The position numbers and the translations under genes are program-made. 64,000 nucleotides of DNA from Rhodoblastus sp963713695 (lineage in GTDB: Bacteria; Pseudomonadota; Alphaproteobacteria; Rhizobiales; Beijerinckiaceae), in assembly GCA_963713695.1 (NCBI GenBank), contig CAVQMU010000010.1, forward strand, positions 62,001 to 126,000, written 5' to 3'. Numbering within the stretch: the first letter of the stretch is position 1; each line of letters starts with the position of its first letter. This document shows positions 55,908 to 64,000 of this stretch, piece after piece. The notes beneath the pieces were generated by a model. That model did no database searches. It saw only the letters and a list, made by a program, of their open reading frames with translations, and had not been told where the DNA came from.

Positions 55908-56839
55908 CAGCGAGGCTCCTGTTCGCCGGCGAACAGGGCCTCTAACGTCGCCTGCAATTTGTCCTGCCGCTTCGCGTTGGCGTCGACCCAGTCACGGATC
56001 AATTGCTGTTCCCGCCGCATGTTCTGCACGAGCGCCTGGACGCCGGCGGCGAGATGCTCGATCGAGTCGCGCGCTTCGGTGACTTGCGCCGGCTCTTCCG
56101 GCCGGACATCTGCGGAAAGCCTGTCCTCCAGTTCCGTGTAGAACCGGTTCTGCGCCTGCCCCGCCTGCAGGTCGAGGAAGCCAAGCACAAGCGACCCCGC
56201 CAGGCCGAACAGCGAAGAGGTGAAGGCGAGGCTCATGCCGGCGAGCGGCCGCGCCAGCCCGGCTTTCAGGTCATTGAACAGGGTCGCGGTTTCGCCGCCG
56301 CCTTGCAGCGAGGCGATGACGCCGCCGATCGCGCCCACCGTCTCCAGCAGGCCCCAGAAGGTGCCAAGCAGGCCGAGAAACACCATCAGGCCCGTGAGAT
56401 AGCGCGAGGTCTCGCGCAATTCGTCAAGCCGCGTCGCCACGGAATTGAGGATCAGGCGCAAGATCTGCGGCGAGAGGGCGGGTTGTTCGGGATTGCCCAG
56501 GAATTTCGCCATGGGCGCGAGCAGGACGGGCCGCGGGGCTTCCTCGCCTTCGCGGGCGTTGACCCATTCGATTTCGCGGAACAGCCGCCCGACTTGCGCC
56601 AGCGCCAGGACGATGCCCAGCGCCTCGACCAGCAGGATCAGGCTGTTCAGGCCGGGATTGGCCATGAAGGCCGTCTTGATCTGCGCGTAGAGAATGAAGG
56701 CGACAAAGCCGACGAGGATAAGGAAGACCGCCATCCGCACGAGGAAAATGGCAGGCGAGGAGAGGCGGTAGACATCCTTCGACGGCAGCATGGCGGCGAC
56801 GCCTCCTCCCACTCCTTGCGGAACGTCAGGTGAACCCAT
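55907..56839 (-). CDS. MotA/TolQ/ExbB-like proton-channel protein
   Basis: A 310-residue protein. Two helices near the N-terminus (SPAIFLVRMAVFLILVGFVA, NSLILLVEALGIVLALAQVG) and two more further on (RYLTGLMVFLGLLGTFWGLL, GMSLAFTSSLFGLAGSLVLG) form the MotA/TolQ/ExbB channel fold. The C-terminal 80 residues are a charged helical tail. Its stop overlaps the start of the OmpA/MotB-like gene. The pair is conserved in many Rhizobiales, and its role there is not well defined. Confidence 0.85.
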   Translation of the reverse strand: MGSPDVPQGVGGGVAAMLPSKDVYRLSSPAIFLVRMAVFLILVGFVAFILYAQIKTAFMANPGLNSLILLVEALGIVLALAQVGRLFREIEWVNAREGEEAPRPVLLAPMAKFLGNPEQPALSPQILRLILNSVATRLDELRETSRYLTGLMVFLGLLGTFWGLLETVGAIGGVIASLQGGGETATLFNDLKAGLARPLAGMSLAFTSSLFGLAGSLVLGFLDLQAGQAQNRFYTELEDRLSADVRPEEPAQVTEARDSIEHLAAGVQALVQNMRREQQLIRDWVDANAKRQDKLQATLEALFAGEQEPR

Positions 56840-56893
56840 CCAGGCGACGTTTTCAAGGCATATTCGCTTGAACGCGTCAGGCGTGACGCCGTT

Positions 56894-57685
56894 TCACGCC
56901 TTTTTCAGCAAATCCAGCAATTGCTTCTGAATGTATTCGTTGCCGCCGCAAACCGAGCCCTTGGCCAGCATGTCCTGGCCGCCGTCGGCGTCGGTGAGAT
57001 AGCCGCCGGCTTCGCGCACCAGCACGAGTCCCGCAGCCATGTCCCAGCTTTTCAAGCCGCGCTCCCAAAAGCCGTCGAAACGGCCGGCGGCGAGGAAAGC
57101 GAGGTCGAGCGACGCCGCGCCAAGGCGGCGCACGCCGCCGGCGCGCGTCATCACCGAGGAGAGCTCCGCCTTGAAGCGAGGATGGATCGCGGCCCCTGCG
57201 AGCGGCGGGATGCCGGTGGCGATCAGCCCTTCCGCCATGTCGCGCCGGGCGGCGACGCGGATGCGGCGGTTGTTGTAATAGGCGCCCTGTCCCTTTTCGG
57301 CGACGAAAATATCGTCGTTGGCCGGGTTGTAGACCACGCCCGCGACCATCTGGCCCTCGCGCTCCAACCCGATGGATACGGCGAAGATCGGCAAGCCGTG
57401 CAAAAAATTGGTGGTGCCGTCGAGCGGGTCGACATGCCAGACATGGCTCTTGTCGGCGCCTTCGACCACGCCGCCCTCTTCGAGAATGAAGCCATAGCCG
57501 GGGCGGGCGCGCGAAAGTTCCTCGAAGATGGTCTTTTCGGCCTTCTTGTCGGCGATGGTGACGAAATCTCCGGGTCCCTTCACCGAGACCTGGAGATTCT
57601 CGACCTCGCCGAAATCACGCTTCAGCCCCCGCCCGGCCTTTAACGCGGCTGCGGTCATGACGTTCATCAGGGCGGAATTGATCAT
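56894..57685 (-). CDS. Inositol-1-monophosphatase family protein (SuhB-like)
   Basis: A 263-residue phosphatase. It has the metal-site motif FILEEGGVVEGADKSHVWHV then DPLDGTTNFLHGLPIFAVSI, and the second signature LKSWDMAAGLVLVREAGGYL. MINSALMNVMTAAALKAGRG is a usual start, so ATG 57685 is preferred over one 27 codons upstream. The enzyme dephosphorylates inositol phosphate or related sugars in the cytoplasm, and SuhB also joins rRNA transcription antitermination in some bacteria. It lies 54 bases downstream of the MotA-like gene's promoter region, on the same strand. Confidence 0.88.
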   Translation of the reverse strand: MINSALMNVMTAAALKAGRGLKRDFGEVENLQVSVKGPGDFVTIADKKAEKTIFEELSRARPGYGFILEEGGVVEGADKSHVWHVDPLDGTTNFLHGLPIFAVSIGLEREGQMVAGVVYNPANDDIFVAEKGQGAYYNNRRIRVAARRDMAEGLIATGIPPLAGAAIHPRFKAELSSVMTRAGGVRRLGAASLDLAFLAAGRFDGFWERGLKSWDMAAGLVLVREAGGYLTDADGGQDMLAKGSVCGGNEYIQKQLLDLLKKA

Positions 57686-57779
57686 GGTCTTGTCCTGGCC
57701 GCTCGGGGCGGTTTTTTTGCAGCGCGAAGTCGAGCGTGATGTGCCTTGCGGGCGCGGCCGCGTCAAGCAGGGCCGCCCC

Positions 57780-58700
57780 TCACTTGCCCAGATAGGCGCG
57801 GAGGGCCTGCTGCACTTTCTGCCGTTCGGCGGGCGTGAGCTTTTCCGATTCCGTGTCGAGCCAGGCGTCGCGCAGGCCCGCGGACGTTGCGAGAATATGC
57901 CATTTCATCGCCTCGACCCGGTCCTCCGACAGGCCGCGTCCCGCGAACAGAAGCCGCGCGACACGGTTCTCCGCGACCGGGTTGCCCCTGTGGGCGGCGC
58001 GCAAAAGCCATCTGGCGCCGCCGGCCTCGTTCGCCGGAATGCCTTCGGAGCCATTGAAAAGCATGATGCCGTATTCGACCTGCGCCGGAAGATAATCTCC
58101 CTCCGCCGCGCGCAGCAGCCAATAGGCCGCCTGCCTCGTGTCCTTGTCGACGCCGCGCCCCTCGCGGTAGAGCAAGCCGAGCGAATATTCGGCGTCGGCG
58201 TAGCCGAGTTCGGCGCTGTGGCGGAAATCCTGCGCCGCCTTGACGAAATCCGAGGCGACGCCATTGCCCTCGAGCGCGATGACGCCGAGATTGTACCAGG
58301 CGCCGGGATGATCCTGCGCCGCGGCCTTTTCGAACAGCGCGGTCGCCGCAGGCACGTCCTTGGCGGCGCCCTTGCCGGTCAGAAGCGCCAGCCCCAGCTC
58401 GAATTGCGCGTTCCTGTCGCCGAGATCGGCGGCGAGCCTGTACCAGCGCACGCCCTCGACGAGATTTTGCGGCACGCCAAGGCCCTGCGACTGCAATTCG
58501 CCGATCAGCGTCATCGCCGCGGCGTCGCGCTTGTCGGCGTCCACCCGCTTCATCGCTTCCTGCATCGCCGTCTGGTAATAGCCGCGCTGATAGGCGCCGA
58601 AAGCGAGATCGGGCGCGTCAGGCGGCAGCGCGAACGCGGGCGACGCCGCCAGCAGCAACGCAGCTATTGCGAGACAACGAGGAAGGGGCCTGAAGTTCAA
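57780..58700 (-). CDS. Sel1-like repeat (TPR) secreted protein
   Basis: A protein of about 306 residues. The likely start is TTG 58700, overlapping the thiE stop by the TTGA pattern, giving a signal peptide (PRCLAIAALLLAASPAFALP). Sel1 repeats follow, e.g. VEGVRWYRLAADLGDRNAQF, AATALFEKAAAQDHPGAWYN, AAQDFRHSAELGYADAEYSL and AAYWLLRAAEGDYLPAQVEY. It is likely a periplasmic protein-interaction scaffold; partners are unknown. Confidence 0.78.
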   Translation of the reverse strand: MNFRPLPRCLAIAALLLAASPAFALPPDAPDLAFGAYQRGYYQTAMQEAMKRVDADKRDAAAMTLIGELQSQGLGVPQNLVEGVRWYRLAADLGDRNAQFELGLALLTGKGAAKDVPAATALFEKAAAQDHPGAWYNLGVIALEGNGVASDFVKAAQDFRHSAELGYADAEYSLGLLYREGRGVDKDTRQAAYWLLRAAEGDYLPAQVEYGIMLFNGSEGIPANEAGGARWLLRAAHRGNPVAENRVARLLFAGRGLSEDRVEAMKWHILATSAGLRDAWLDTESEKLTPAERQKVQQALRAYLGK

Positions 58701-59332
58701 GCCGAGGCCTCCGCCCGGTCGAGCGCCTCCTGCGCCTGTCTGACTGAGGCGGCGACGCCATTCGGGTCGTCGAAGATTTTCGGCCCGAGCGCCACAAACT
58801 CCGCGCCGGTTTTCGCGAGCGCTTCGACATCGGCGATTTCGTGCGCCACGCCGATGCAGGGCACGTTGAAGATTTCCGCCCACCACGAAGCGCGCTCAAT
58901 CACGGATGCAGCGCTTTCGCCGCCGGGATCGAGATCGCCGAACATCACATAGTCGATGTCGAGCTCCCCGGCGGTCATCGCCTGATCCTTGTCGGCAAGG
59001 CCGCCGATCCCGACGATGCGGTCGGGTTTCAGGCTTTCGAGCGCCGCTTCGAGCTTTTCGCCCGATTGCGTCATGTGCACGCCATCGGCGCCGGCGCGCG
59101 CCGCCAGTTGCGGAGCATCCGCCAGCAGCAGGGCCGCCCCGTGATCCTGGACGATGGAGGCCAGGGCGCGGCAGATTTTTTTACGCGCATTTTCATCGGG
59201 CGGCGCGAAGCGCAGCAGCACGCAGGCGACGTCGCCCGCGCCCAGCGCCGCTTTCAACGCCGGGGCGATGCTCTCGGCGTCCGCGACGGGCGGGGTGATG
59301 AGATAGAGGCGGGGTTTTGTGAAGTCGGTCAT
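58697..59332 (-). CDS. Thiamine phosphate synthase family protein
   Basis: A 211-residue TIM-barrel protein of the ThiE/TenI family. MTDFTKPRLYLITPPVADAE begins it. The phosphate-binding and core strands are ALLLADAPQLAARAGADGVH, IVGIGGLADKDQAMTAGELD and LDIDYVMFGDLDPGGESAAS. ThiE joins the thiazole and pyrimidine precursors of thiamine. Some catalytic residues appear altered (GADGVHMTQS instead of GADGVHLGQ), so a TenI-like or divergent role is possible. It overlaps the Sel1-repeat gene that follows. Confidence 0.8.
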   Translation of the reverse strand: MTDFTKPRLYLITPPVADAESIAPALKAALGAGDVACVLLRFAPPDENARKKICRALASIVQDHGAALLLADAPQLAARAGADGVHMTQSGEKLEAALESLKPDRIVGIGGLADKDQAMTAGELDIDYVMFGDLDPGGESAASVIERASWWAEIFNVPCIGVAHEIADVEALAKTGAEFVALGPKIFDDPNGVAASVRQAQEALDRAEASA

Positions 59333-59442
59333 GTTTCTTTTCTGGGGGAAGTCAGGGCGGCATTGGCCCGAATAGAACGGCAAAAATGGGGCTGCGGCAA
59401 GCCGCAACCCCATTTCTCCCAGTCGTCACATATTGATGGGGC

Positions 59443-60509
59443 TCAGGCCGCCTTCGGGGCCAGCTCGCCCGAGGCATAGCGCTTGGCCATTTCGCCGAGC
59501 GTCTGCACCTTCTTGATCTTCGACGCCTGGCCGGCAGTGTTGAACTCTTCAAGCCGCTGCTTGCAGATTTTCGTCATCGCGTCGGTCGCGGGCTTCAGAT
59601 ATTTGCGCGGATCGAATTCGCCGGGGTTTTCGGCGAAGACTTTTCGGATCGCGCCGGTGATGGCCATGCGGTTGTCCGTGTCGATATTGATTTTCCGCAC
59701 GCCATGCTTGATGCCGCGCTGGATCTCTTCGACCGGCACGCCCCAGGTCTGCGGCATCTTGCCGCCGAACTTGTTGATGATGTCCTGCAGGTCCTGCGGC
59801 ACCGAGGAGGAGCCGTGCATGACCATGTGCAGCCCCGGCATTTTCGCGTGGATTTCCTCGATGACGTTCATGGCGAGGATGGCGCCGTCGGGTTTGCGCG
59901 TGAACTTGTAGGCGCCGTGCGAGGTGCCCATGGCGATTGCGAGCGCATCGACGCCGGTCGCGTGCACGAATTTCACGGCCTCGTCGGGATTGGTGACGAG
60001 CTGGTCATGCGACAGCTTGCCCTCGAAACCGTGGCCGTCTTCCTTCTCGCCCTCGCCGGTCTCGAGCGAGCCGAGCACGCCGAATTCGCCTTCGACGGAG
60101 ATGCCGCCGAGATGCGCCATGTCGGTGACATACTTGGTGACGTTGACGTTATAGTCCCAGTCGGCGGGGGTCTTGCCGTCTTCCTTCAGCGAACCGTCCA
60201 TCATCACCGAGGTGAAGCCGGCCTGCATGGCGGTGAAGCAGGTGCTGGGCCATTGCCATGGTCCTGGTGCACGCAGATCGGAATCTGCGGATAGATTTCG
60301 ACGCAGGCGTCCATCATGTGCTTGAGCATGACGTCGTTGGCGTATTGGCGGGCTCCGCGCGAGGCCTGGATGATGACGGGCGCATCGAGTGCGGAGGCCG
60401 CGGCCATGATGGCCAGCGCCTGCTCCATGTTGTTGATGTTGAACGCGGGAACGCCGTAATCGTGCTCGGCCGCATGATCAAGCAATTGTCTCAAGGTAAT
60501 ACGGGCCAT
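59443..60509 (-). CDS. fba: Fructose-bisphosphate aldolase class II, frame broken
   Basis: About 355 residues, the Calvin-subtype class II enzyme. The N-terminal part runs MARITLRQLLDHAAEHDYGV to ICVHQDHGN with zinc-binding His. The second frame holds FTSVMMDGSLKEDGKTPADW, GISVEGEFGVLGSLETGEGE, GTSHGAYKFTRKP with the substrate-binding His, and MPGLHMVMHGSSSVPQDLQD. The frame breaks at GGG 60247-60249 (plus strand); one more G would restore GNGPSTCFTAMQAGF. It cleaves or forms fructose 1,6-bisphosphate. It is in the same neighbourhood as pgk and gap. Confidence 0.93.
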
Positions 60510-60686
60510 GCGCGCGATCCTCTCCTATTCGCAATTCGGATAGGCGGGGATTTAAGGCAAAAGCCGGCAATTGGGAAGCGAGCCGTTTGACGCAGGTGTT
60601 TTCGCGCAACGCCGGGATGCAACGGGTAGCGGGCCTTTCAACGGCCTGACGCAAAGAACGCGGCAATTGATCGCAAAGTGTTGATA

Positions 60687-60713
60687 GCCGTCGTGGCCTC
60701 GGCCGACGACGGC
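60687..60713 (-). terminator. Hairpin after the TetR gene
   Basis: GCCGTCGT (60687-60694) pairs with ACGACGGC (60706-60713), with GGCC/GGCC inside (60695-60704). It follows the TetR stop at 60717 on the minus strand. No T-run follows, so it is a weak terminator candidate. Confidence 0.4.
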
Positions 60714-60716
60714 AGT

Positions 60717-61289
60717 CTAGAAAATGAAACCGCTCGATCGATAGGTTGCGACGATTTCTTCGTAGACCGCGACGTCGCCGCGACTGTGCGCGGCCAGCTG
60801 CGCGCCCGAGATCGCCGCAAAGATGGCGCGCGCGCGGCGCAAAATATCCTCTGGCTCGGCGGGGTCGCGCATGGTCAGCACGCGCGCGATCCAGTGCTCG
60901 TTCATGTCGCCGAATTTGACGACTTCGGTTCGGACGTCGTCGGGAAGTTCGTTACGCTCGGCCGCCAGGATTCCCGCAAGGCACATGCGGTTGTCGGCGC
61001 GCAAGGTGGCGGCGAACATGTCGGTATAGCGCGCCATGCAGGTTTCGGGATCGAGTCCCTCCGCGAGAAAATTGTCCAGATATTCGGTGTAGAAAGCCGT
61101 GTAGCGGCTGGCGAGCGACGCCACCAAATCTCCCTTGGTCGCAAAATAATAGTGAATGCTGGCGCTCTTGATGCCAACGTCCTTCGCCAGCTCGCGAAAG
61201 GTGAGCCCACTATAACCAAAGGCCTGCACTGTGAGCCGCGCCGCCTCCATGATCCGCTCCCTCGTGTCGACCGCCACCGCCATCTCCAT
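60717..61289 (-). CDS. TetR-family transcriptional repressor
   Basis: A 190-residue regulator. The helix-turn-helix is LTFRELAKDVGIKSASIHYY in an N-terminal domain that begins MEMAVAVDTRERIMEAARLT. The C-terminal ligand-binding domain is helical (FYTEYLDNFLAEGLDPETCM, CLAGILAAERNELPDDVRTE). ATG 61289 is preferred over a longer in-frame start because the operator and promoter lie upstream of it. It is divergent from the glutathione S-transferase gene, and a 20-bp palindrome between them is the probable operator, so the regulator likely represses that gene and itself. Confidence 0.88.
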   Translation of the reverse strand: MEMAVAVDTRERIMEAARLTVQAFGYSGLTFRELAKDVGIKSASIHYYFATKGDLVASLASRYTAFYTEYLDNFLAEGLDPETCMARYTDMFAATLRADNRMCLAGILAAERNELPDDVRTEVVKFGDMNEHWIARVLTMRDPAEPEDILRRARAIFAAISGAQLAAHSRGDVAVYEEIVATYRSSGFIF

Positions 61290-61312
61290 TTTTACCTGAC
61301 GACAGATAGACG

Positions 61313-61342
61313 TTGACATCTCAAAAGGGAAGGGTCTTAGAT
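61313..61342 (+). promoter_or_regulatory. Predicted promoter of the GST gene
   Basis: TTGACA (61313-61318) and TTAGAT (61337-61342) are 18 bases apart and face the glutathione S-transferase gene. Confidence 0.6.
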
Positions 61343-61346
61343 GTAG

Positions 61347-61366
61347 CCTACCTGCTGTCAGGTAGG
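61347..61366. promoter_or_regulatory. Probable TetR operator
   Basis: A perfect palindrome, CCTACCTG (61347-61354), spacer CTGT, CAGGTAGG (61359-61366), starts five bases after the predicted -10 box. A degenerate second copy (ACCTGACGACAGATAG, from 61294) lies next to the TetR start. Both fit repression by the divergent TetR protein. Confidence 0.75.
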
Positions 61367-61406
61367 TCAAAGCGCCACTCCCTCTCAAGCTCCCGGAACC
61401 CAGCAG

Positions 61407-62105
61407 ATGACGGACAAACTCCGCCTTTTCACTTCACCTTCAGCGTTTCCGAACCCGCAGCGTCTGCGCCTGTTTTTGCACGAAAAGGGCATTGCCGATC
61501 AGTTCGAGGAGAAGGTCTACGACATGGCGCCGGTCGGCGAGCAGCGACAATGGCCGCATTTGAAAATGAACCCTTGGGGCGAGACCCCCACCCTTCAGTT
61601 GGCGGATGGCGGCTGTCTTGCCGAGACCGCCGCCATTGTCCGTTATCTCGACCAGTCCCGGCCCGGGCGGAAGATCATGGGCGAGACGCCGTTGGAGCAG
61701 GGCCTCGACGCCATGTGGGACAACCGCATCTGGGTGCACATCCTCTACCGGATCACCACCATGTTCCATGTCCAGCACCTGGGGCTCGGACCGAAGCTCG
61801 AACTGACCCACAATGCCGCCTGGGGCGAGCATTGCCGCAAGGAGGCGCTGGCGCATGCGGGCCTCGTCGACCGGCATCTCTCGGACGGACGCGAGTGGAT
61901 GCTCGGCGGCGACGCGCCGACCTTCGCAGACATCACGCTGGCGACCGCGATCGCCTTTTCCAAGTTTCCGGTCAACGCGACGCCGCTCGACGAGCGCTTC
62001 GAACATCTCGATGCGATCTGGCAGCGCTGGCAGCTTCGGCCTGCATTTCAGGCCGCCTATGCCGATGGCAATAGCGGCGTGGCGGAGCTGGACGGTAAAA
62101 ATTGA
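61407..62105 (+). CDS. Glutathione S-transferase
   Basis: A 232-residue GST. The N-terminal thioredoxin-like domain has LFTSPSAFPNPQRLRLFLHE and the glutathione-binding loop WGETPTLQLADGGCLAETAA with the conserved Pro and Glu-Thr. The C-terminal helical domain has GGDAPTFADITLATAIAFSK with the usual capping Asp. It conjugates glutathione to electrophiles, or reduces them. It is controlled by the divergent TetR gene and ends in a terminator shared with pgk. Confidence 0.87.
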   Translation: MTDKLRLFTSPSAFPNPQRLRLFLHEKGIADQFEEKVYDMAPVGEQRQWPHLKMNPWGETPTLQLADGGCLAETAAIVRYLDQSRPGRKIMGETPLEQGLDAMWDNRIWVHILYRITTMFHVQHLGLGPKLELTHNAAWGEHCRKEALAHAGLVDRHLSDGREWMLGGDAPTFADITLATAIAFSKFPVNATPLDERFEHLDAIWQRWQLRPAFQAAYADGNSGVAELDGKN

Positions 62106-62143
62106 TCAGGCGCTTTGTCGCCTGGGACTGCGTCGCACAAACA

Positions 62144-62170
62144 GAAAGACCGCCGTCGCGGCGGTCTTTC
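62144..62170. terminator. Bidirectional terminator between GST and pgk
   Basis: A perfect 11-bp stem, GAAAGACCGCC (62144-62154) and GGCGGTCTTTC (62160-62170), with a GTCGC loop. It lies between the convergent GST and pgk stops and can serve both directions. Confidence 0.85.
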
Positions 62171-62194
62171 ACAGTGCTTTATCGCTAAAAAATG

Positions 62195-63387
62195 TTACGC
62201 CCTGAGCGCCTCGACGCCCGGAAGCACCTTGCCTTCGAGCCATTCGAGGAAGGCGCCGCCCGCCGTCGAGACATAGGTGAAGACTTCGCCGCGCCGGCAT
62301 GGTTGAGCGCCGAAACCGTGTCGCCGCCGCCCGCCACCGAAAGCAGCTTGCCTTCCTTTGTCCGCTTGGCGGCATAACGCGCCACCGCATTGGTCGCGGC
62401 GTCAAAAGGCTCCAGCTCGAAGGCGCCGAAGGGGCCGTTCCAGACAAGGGTTTTGACGCCGTCGAGCAGCTTTTCGACGTTGCCGACCGAATGCGGGCCG
62501 GCGTCGAGGATCATGTCGGCCTCGCCGACATGATCGACCGAGACGACATGCGAGGGGGCGTGCGCCCGAAATTCCTGCGCCACGACCGCGTCGACCGGCA
62601 GCACGATCGTGCAGCCGTTGGCCGAGGCGTTCACGATGATTTTACGCGCTGTATCCAGCAGGTCGTGTTCGCAAAGCGACTTGCCGACCTTCTTGCCTTG
62701 GGCGGCGAGAAAAGTGTTGGCCATGCCGCCGCCGATGATCAGGTAATCGACCTTTTTCGTCAGGTTGCCGAGCAATTCGAGCTTTGACGACACTTTGGCG
62801 CCGCCGACGACCGCCGCGACGGGACGCTCGGGCTTGTCGAGCGCCTTCGACAGCGCCTCAAGCTCCGCCTGCATCGTGCGTCCAGCGTAAGCGGGCAGCT
62901 TTTTCGCGAGGCCCTCGGTGGAGGCATGCGCGCGATGAGCGGCGGAAAAAGCGTCGTTGACGTAGATGTCGCCAAGCTTCGCAAGCCCCTCGACGATTTC
63001 AGGGTCGTTCTTTTCCTCGCCCTTGTGGAATCGGGTGTTCTCCAGCAGCAGGAATTCGCCGTCGGCGAGCTTGCCGACCGCCTCCTCGGCGACCGGACCG
63101 ATGCAATCGGTGGCGAAGGCGACCTTCTTGCCGAGATGCTCTTCGAGCGCCGCCGCGACGGGTTTCAGCGAATTGGCTTCATCCGGACCGTTCTTCGGAC
63201 GACCGAAATGGGCGAGCAGGATGACCTTGCCGCCCTTTTGCGAAATTTCCCTGAGGGTCGGCAGGATGCGTTCGATGCGGGTGGCGTCGGTGACCCTGCC
63301 CTGGTCCATGGGAACGTTGAGATCGACGCGGACGAGGACGCGCTTGCCCTTCAGCTGGGCGGAATCGAGCGTATGAAAACCGGACAT
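62195..63387 (-). CDS. pgk: Phosphoglycerate kinase, frame broken
   Basis: About 397 residues after repair. It begins SGFHTLDSAQLKGKRVLVRV, then DLNVPMDQGRVTDATRIERI, the substrate-binding LLAHFGRPKNGPD, and LLENTRFHKGEEKNDPEIVE. The C-terminal nucleotide-binding domain has VAAVVGGAKVSSKLELLGNL and VAGGGDTVSALNHAG. The frame breaks near 62287-62289 (one missing G in a GG/CC pair); repair gives GAAEVFTYVSTAGGAFLEWL and a stop at 62195. It transfers phosphate between 1,3-bisphosphoglycerate and ADP. It lies downstream of gap on the same strand with a terminator between them. Confidence 0.94.
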
Positions 63388-63418
63388 GACGGGCTCCAGA
63401 AAAAAGGTTCAGGAAATG

Positions 63419-63450
63419 AAAAGGGCGCATCCTGGAGGACGCGCCCAAAA
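63419..63450 (-). terminator. Terminator of gap
   Basis: GGGCGCATCC (63423-63432) pairs with GGACGCGCCC (63437-63446) with one mismatch, flanked by A and T runs. It lies between the gap stop (63460) and the pgk start (63387), so pgk is probably transcribed separately or by read-through. Confidence 0.7.
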
Positions 63451-63459
63451 CCTTTTCGC

Positions 63460-64000
63460 TCAGATGAGCTTGGCCATCGCCACGGCGGTGTCCGCCATGC
63501 GGTTGGAGAAGCCCCACTCATTGTCATACCAGGAGAGGATCGACACGAGCGTTCCGTCCAGAACCTTGGTCTGGTCCATGTGGAAGATCGAGGAATGGGG
63601 GTCGTGGTTGAAGTCGAGGAGACATTCTTCTCTTCGGTATAGCCGAGAATGCCCTTGAGCGGGCCGTCCGCCGCGGCCTTGATCGCGGCGTTGATCTCGT
63701 CCTTCGTCGTGGCGCGCTTGGCGATGAACTTGAGGTCGACCACCGAGACGTTCGGGGTGGGCACGCGAAGGGCAAAGCCGTCGAGCTTGCCGTTGAGTTC
63801 CGGCAGAACCAGGCCGACGGCCTTGGCCGCGCCGGTGGAGGTCGGAATCATCGACAAAGCCGCCGCGCGGCCGCGATAAAGGTCCTTGTGCATCGTGTCG
63901 AGCGTCGGCTGGTCGCCCGTATAGGAGTGAATGGTCGTCATGATGCCCTTCTCGATGCCGATGGCGTCATGAAGGACCTTGACGACGGGCGACAGGCAAT
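63460..64000 (-). CDS. gap: Glyceraldehyde-3-phosphate dehydrogenase, 3' part, frame broken
   Basis: The C-terminal half of the enzyme; its start lies beyond the window. Visible parts are MTTIHSYTGDQPTLDTMHKD, LSMIPTSTGAAKAVGLVLPE, VDLKFIAKRATTKDEINAAI and DGPLKGILGYTEEKN, then after the break SDFNHDPHSSIFHMDQ and SWYDNEWGFSNRMADTAVAM. The break is near 63613-63615, where one more G after TCC-TC restores SSDFNHD. The catalytic Cys lies just outside the window. It oxidises glyceraldehyde 3-phosphate with NAD(P). Confidence 0.93.

Noticed and set aside
54921..56839. Zorya-type defence system
   Set aside because: The stator-like pair alone is not enough. No ZorC/ZorD/ZorE-like helicase or nuclease gene lies beside it.

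Overview
The window reads as a chromosomal segment of a GC-rich alphaproteobacterium, most likely of the order Hyphomicrobiales (Rhizobiales). The evidence is the gap, pgk and fba genes in one neighbourhood with the class II (Calvin-subtype) aldolase, a two-subunit glycyl-tRNA synthetase (glyQ/glyS), a short L31 protein without cysteines, and a fluoroacetate-dehalogenase-like hydrolase that resembles the Rhodopseudomonas enzyme. I cannot fix the genus. No CRISPR array, insertion sequence, phage gene, rRNA or tRNA was recognised.

Layout. 1-4.1 kb: a DUF6502/DUF5666 pair, a secreted PstS-like/OmpA protein and an unknown exported protein. 4.5-7.7 kb: a collinear surface-glycan cassette (GT2, FemAB/CelD-like N-acyltransferase, acyltransferase 3). 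7.7-14.8 kb: a dehalogenase-like hydrolase, a papain-like peptidase, an RND pump with its adaptor, and a lytic transglycosylase. 15-19 kb: an L,D-transpeptidase, exbB-exbD-tonB and a SleB-type cell-wall hydrolase. 19.3-27 kb: glyQ/glyS, two glycine/tyrosine-rich secreted paralogues, a TrmN6-like methyltransferase, a DUF2007 protein, a polyprenyl diphosphate synthase and a YihY/BrkB membrane protein. 27-33.7 kb: an Atm1-type ABC exporter with an unknown basic protein, then an RpfC-like hybrid kinase paired with a receiver protein that has degenerate GGDEF and EAL domains. 34-38 kb: folK/folP and modC/modB with a nitrilase-family amidase. 38-43 kb: a YhaO/YhaN (SbcDC-like) pair. 43-50 kb: purU, an MsbA-like exporter, rpmE, a retropepsin-like protease and hrpB. 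50-55 kb: kup, a PAS-GGDEF cyclase, a MerR regulator and a GNAT. 55-64 kb: a MotA/OmpA pair, a SuhB-like phosphatase, a Sel1-repeat protein, thiE, fba, a TetR-GST pair, pgk and gap.

A major caveat is that twelve reading-frame breaks fall in eleven otherwise well-conserved genes, including fba, pgk and gap. Each is repaired by a one-base change, and most sit in a run of two or more identical bases. I read these as base-calling errors rather than gene decay, and annotate those loci as single genes across the break.

The least ordinary items are the RpfC-like kinase whose partner carries dead GGDEF/EAL domains instead of HD-GYP, the surface-glycan cassette, the nitrilase-family gene leading a modBC operon without modA, the PstS-OmpA fusion, and several leader hairpins and repeats. 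None is a clear new defence or mobile system.
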